From contig DAOUMU010000402.1 of assembly GCA_034409055.1 (NCBI GenBank), positions 1 through 21,588 of the forward strand: a stretch of DNA of 21,588 nt. The letters are read 5' to 3'. Within the stretch, counting starts at the first letter, position 1, and every line of letters starts with the position of its first letter. Positions 21,583 to 21,588 of this stretch are shown here, in pieces. The translations under genes were made by a program, and so were the position numbers. This DNA is from DAOUMU01 sp034409055. GTDB taxonomy: Bacteria; Chloroflexota; Anaerolineae; 4572-78; J111. The notes under the pieces were generated by a model, which saw only the letters and a list, made by a program, of their open reading frames with translations, did no database searches and was not told where the DNA came from.

Positions 21583-21588
21583 GCTCTT

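Overview
The window looks like a chromosomal segment of a Chloroflexota bacterium, probably Anaerolineae-like. That placement is an inference from gene content (a Chloroflexota-style sugar-kinase operon, a tungsten-type aldehyde oxidoreductase, an ARMT1-like DUF89 protein), the moderately high GC, Shine-Dalgarno-type starts and many small intergenic repeats. No rRNA, tRNA, CRISPR array, transposase or phage gene was found.

Left part, plus strand, about 1-7000. The first 300 bases hold only repeats and hairpins. Then come a class I isoprenoid-synthase-like protein (303-1304), a single-domain alpha/alpha-barrel protein with a class II cyclase DxDD motif (1565-2524), and a 74-residue NHLP/Nif11-like leader-peptide protein (2684-2908) with a strong ribosome binding site. 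These three may form a small, undescribed terpenoid/peptide locus. After a terminator and a 176-bp MITE-like inverted-repeat element come a membrane-anchored SpoIIE/RsbU-type phosphatase (3276-4625), a Sir2 deacylase with an atypical zinc site (4724-5476) and an ARMT1-like DUF89 phosphatase (5568-6998). The 3' end of the DUF89 gene overlaps the convergent rhaB by 125 bp.

Right part, minus strand, 21371 down to 6874. This is one compact operon-like run of ten intact genes and one remnant, with several ATGA or near-zero junctions. In transcription order: FGGY kinase, L-galactose/L-fucose dehydrogenase-type aldo-keto reductase, fuconolactonase-type amidohydrolase, zinc alcohol dehydrogenase, an internally deleted uroporphyrinogen-decarboxylase-family pseudogene, DUF4432 aldose-epimerase-like protein, second FGGY kinase, xylulokinase, aldehyde:ferredoxin oxidoreductase, L-fucose isomerase and rhamnulokinase. 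Together they suggest use of L-fucose or a stereochemically related sugar (D-arabinose, L-galactose) by two routes: isomerase/kinase, with the oxidoreductase a candidate for the aldehyde product, and oxidative (1-dehydrogenase, lactonase, later dehydrogenase). No aldolase, fuconate dehydratase, transporter or regulator is present here.

Non-coding structure is unusually rich. Arrays of diverged 7-bp units lie between the left-hand genes, three of them starting at or across stop codons, with a related inverted pair at 16489-16549. There is also a hairpin repeat in two copies (31-69 and 5507-5545) and a 42-bp repeat in opposite orientations near both ends of the window.
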